NCBI RefSeq assembly: GCF_011320075.1
Contig: NZ_JAANPA010000006.1
Location: 1-64,000 of the forward strand
Reading direction: 5' to 3'
DNA from: Sphingosinicella sp. YJ22
GTDB taxonomy: Bacteria > Pseudomonadota > Alphaproteobacteria > Sphingomonadales > Sphingomonadaceae
DNA length: 64,000 bases
Shown piece after piece: positions 62,341 through 64,000 of the stretch. Made by a program: the position numbers and the translations under genes. Positions within the stretch are counted from its first letter, which is position 1; each line of letters begins with the position of its first letter. The notes below the pieces were generated by a model. The model did no database searches and was not told the origin of the DNA. It was given only the letters and a program-made list of their open reading frames with translations.

Positions 62341-62356
62341 TAGGGAATAATCCCTA
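62341..62356. promoter_or_regulatory. TAGGGA-N4-TCCCTA palindrome
   Basis: A perfect 6-bp inverted repeat with a 4-base AT-rich spacer (ATAA), 88 bp upstream of the FAD oxidoreductase ATG. Its symmetry and position suit a repressor or activator site; the cognate protein is unknown. Confidence 0.4.
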
Positions 62357-62443
62357 CCGGCCGCACAGCGCGCGGCACCTAAGGAGGATTGCTTAGCGAC
62401 GAGGGCCCAATGCCGAGGCAGGCTGCCCGAAAGGGAGAAGGCG

Positions 62444-63973
62444 ATGGCTCAGCGCTCCATGATCATCGTCGGCGCCGGCGTCGGAGGGCTGGCGGCCGGA
62501 TGCTATGCCCGAATGAACGGCTATGACGCCCATATCCTCGAAATGGGCGAGCGCCTCGGCGGCTGCTGCACGTCGTGGCGGCGCGGCGACTATGTCTTCG
62601 ACGGCTGCCTCCACAATCTGGGCGGCACCGACTTCGGAAGCGCGCTCAACAGGATGTGGCGCGAGCTCGGCGTCGTGCCCCAGCTCCGCATGGGCGCTTT
62701 CACCGAGCAGGTGGCGGTCGAGCGAGACCAGGGCGAGCCGCTCATCCTCTACGCCGATCTCGACCGGCTCTCGGCCCGTCTGAAGACGCTGGCGCCGGCG
62801 GATGCCGACCGGATCGACCGGCTGATCGCGGGCGCCCGCTTCTTCGCCGGCTTCGACATGATGGGTCTCGCTCTCGCCGGTCCGGCCAAGCGCTACGCCG
62901 CCTTGCTGCGCATGCTTCCCCTTGCCCTGCGCTGGCGCTCGATGACGCTCGGCGACCTGGCGAAGCGTTTCAGCCATCCTTTCCTGCGCGCGGCCGTTCC
63001 CCGCCTCATCTATGACTGGCCGGAGCAGAGCGTGCTGATGCTGCTCTATTTCCTGGGCCGGCTGTCGGTCGGCGACCTGGGCTGGGTCGAGGGCGGGTCC
63101 GCTGCTCTCTCCGCGGCGATCGGCAAGCGTTTCGCCCAGCTTGGCGGCACGATCCGCTACGGCGCCCGCGTTCGGTCGATCATCGTCGAGGGCGACCGCG
63201 CTGTCGGGGTGCGCCTCGCCGACGGCGACGAGGAGCGTGCAGACGTCATCGTCTCCGACGCCGACGGCCGCACGACGATCTTCGACATGCTCGGCGGCCG
63301 CTATGCCAGCCACAAGCAGCGCCTCTTCTACAGCCGACCCGAAGACCGAGTGGAGATGGGCGTCCACCTGTCCTTCGGCGTGGATGCCGCGTTCACGAGC
63401 GAGCCCCATGCGATCGTCATTCCGCTCGATCCGCCGACGGAGATCGATCGCGAGGTACGCGACCGGCTGTTCGTCCAGATCTTCAACCATGACCGGTCCT
63501 ACGCGCCTCCCGGCAAGACGGTGATCAAGGTGCTGTTCGGCACCAGCTTCAACCGGTGGGAGCGGCTGGCGGCCGATGCCGCGGCCTATCAGGCGGCGAA
63601 GGACCGCATCTTGGGAGCCGTCGGCGCGGCGTTGGAGCGGCGCTTCCCGGGCTTCCTCGATGCGGTCGAGGTCGCCGACGTGGCCACCCCGATCACCAGC
63701 CTGCGCTTCACCGGGGCCGGCCATGGCTATGAGGACAGCATGAGTGGCGTCATGTCGTCGCTGTTCCTCGGGCGCCGCCGCGGCCGTTCGTTGCCCGGGC
63801 TCGCCGATTTCTACCAGGTCGGCCAGTGGGCGGGCGTGCCGGGGGTGCCGTTCGTCGCCGCCGACGGACGCAACCTCGTCAAGGCCTTGTGCCGGAAAGA
63901 GGGACGGCCCTTCGTCGCGCGGTGGCCGAGCGATGCGGAATCGCCCCATCCCGCCTTCGCCGCGCTCGCCTGA
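62444..63973 (+). CDS. Phytoene desaturase-like FAD-dependent oxidoreductase
   Basis: 509 residues of the CrtI/CrtO/carotenoid isomerase superfamily (COG1233). MIIVGAGVGGLAAGCYARMN is the FAD fold; GCCTSWRRGDYVFDGCLHNL, VEGGSAALSAAIGKRFAQLG and VIVSDADGRTTIFDML follow; the C-terminal FAD motif is degenerate (DFYQVGQWAGVPGVPFVAAD). It lies just outside the putative island and may act on carotenoids or other isoprenoids or lipids. Strong ribosome-binding site (AAGGGAGAAGG) precedes the ATG. Confidence 0.85.
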   Translation: MAQRSMIIVGAGVGGLAAGCYARMNGYDAHILEMGERLGGCCTSWRRGDYVFDGCLHNLGGTDFGSALNRMWRELGVVPQLRMGAFTEQVAVERDQGEPLILYADLDRLSARLKTLAPADADRIDRLIAGARFFAGFDMMGLALAGPAKRYAALLRMLPLALRWRSMTLGDLAKRFSHPFLRAAVPRLIYDWPEQSVLMLLYFLGRLSVGDLGWVEGGSAALSAAIGKRFAQLGGTIRYGARVRSIIVEGDRAVGVRLADGDEERADVIVSDADGRTTIFDMLGGRYASHKQRLFYSRPEDRVEMGVHLSFGVDAAFTSEPHAIVIPLDPPTEIDREVRDRLFVQIFNHDRSYAPPGKTVIKVLFGTSFNRWERLAADAAAYQAAKDRILGAVGAALERRFPGFLDAVEVADVATPITSLRFTGAGHGYEDSMSGVMSSLFLGRRRGRSLPGLADFYQVGQWAGVPGVPFVAADGRNLVKALCRKEGRPFVARWPSDAESPHPAFAALA

Positions 63974-63982
63974 GGCCGCCAT

Positions 63983-64000
63983 ATGGCGACGATTGCCGAA
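63983..64000 (+). CDS. Possible start of a further gene (cut by window end)
   Basis: ATG GCG ACG ATT GCC GAA, 9 bp after the previous stop. Too short to identify; included only because spacing fits an operon with the FAD oxidoreductase. Confidence 0.25.

Overview
The window is GC-rich chromosomal DNA from an alphaproteobacterium, most likely a carotenoid-producing member of the Sphingomonadales (Sphingomonas/Erythrobacter type). This rests on gene content (serC-serA with an upstream serC-type RNA leader, DUF721 next to DsbA proteins, bactofilin, a CrtY-CrtI-CrtB plus CrtZ-CrtW set, an EL222-like LOV-HTH protein) and on codon usage. No rRNA, CRISPR array, transposase or recombinase gene was found. 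There is one complete tRNA, tRNA-Ala(CGC).

Left part (1-22.8 kb), chromosomal backbone. It holds the 5' end of smc, two DsbA-like thiol oxidoreductases, a DUF721 protein, mutY, nudC, a cupredoxin-like secreted protein, serA and serC with a DUF559 gene and palindromic repeats wedged between them, an extensin-like lipoprotein, a LOG-family hydrolase and a membrane cytochrome c. A gene-free stretch (about 11.03-12.64 kb) follows. It carries the most unusual object in the window: about 20 degenerate units at a 37-42 bp pitch, each able to fold into a C(UUCG)G-capped hairpin whose stems change in a compensated way. Then come bactofilin, OsmC, a membrane protein, a POT peptide transporter, a radical-SAM / UdgX DNA-repair pair split by a GST, a flavodoxin-like reductase, an MDR oxidoreductase and a DUF2171 protein.

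Middle part (22.8-59.9 kb), a probable genomic island. It starts at the intact tRNA-Ala and ends at a second copy of the tRNA 3' half. A tandem GGTATCGC pair lies about 75 bp inside each end, as expected for integrase arm sites. From left to right it contains: small secreted proteins and gene remnants; a TonB-type receptor; a metal and stress block (copper-type P-ATPase, NRAMP-like transporter, Hsp20, thymidine/AMP phosphorylase-type enzyme with PRPP synthetase, redoxin, cytochrome c, VIT transporter, UspA, receiver-like protein, cation P-ATPase, zinc alcohol dehydrogenase, ion channel); a self-contained histidine operon led by a TrpR-type regulator (hisG-hisD-hisCB fusion-hisH-hisA-hisF-hisIE-hisN); a LOV-HTH blue-light regulator; and a carotenoid cluster (ispH-crtE, DUF2141, crtYIB, crtZ-crtW, sulfotransferase).

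Right part (59.9-64 kb). It has a DUF4010/MgtC-type membrane protein, an L,D-transpeptidase and a phytoene-desaturase-like FAD oxidoreductase.

How the parts work together: IspH and CrtE make isoprenoid precursors, CrtB/CrtI/CrtY make beta-carotene, CrtZ and CrtW hydroxylate and ketolate the rings, and the adjacent sulfotransferase could make sulfated xanthophylls. The LOV-HTH gene between the his and crt blocks is a candidate light switch. The metal/stress block resembles a low-oxygen or dormancy survival set and has three TACGTA palindromes in its promoter regions.
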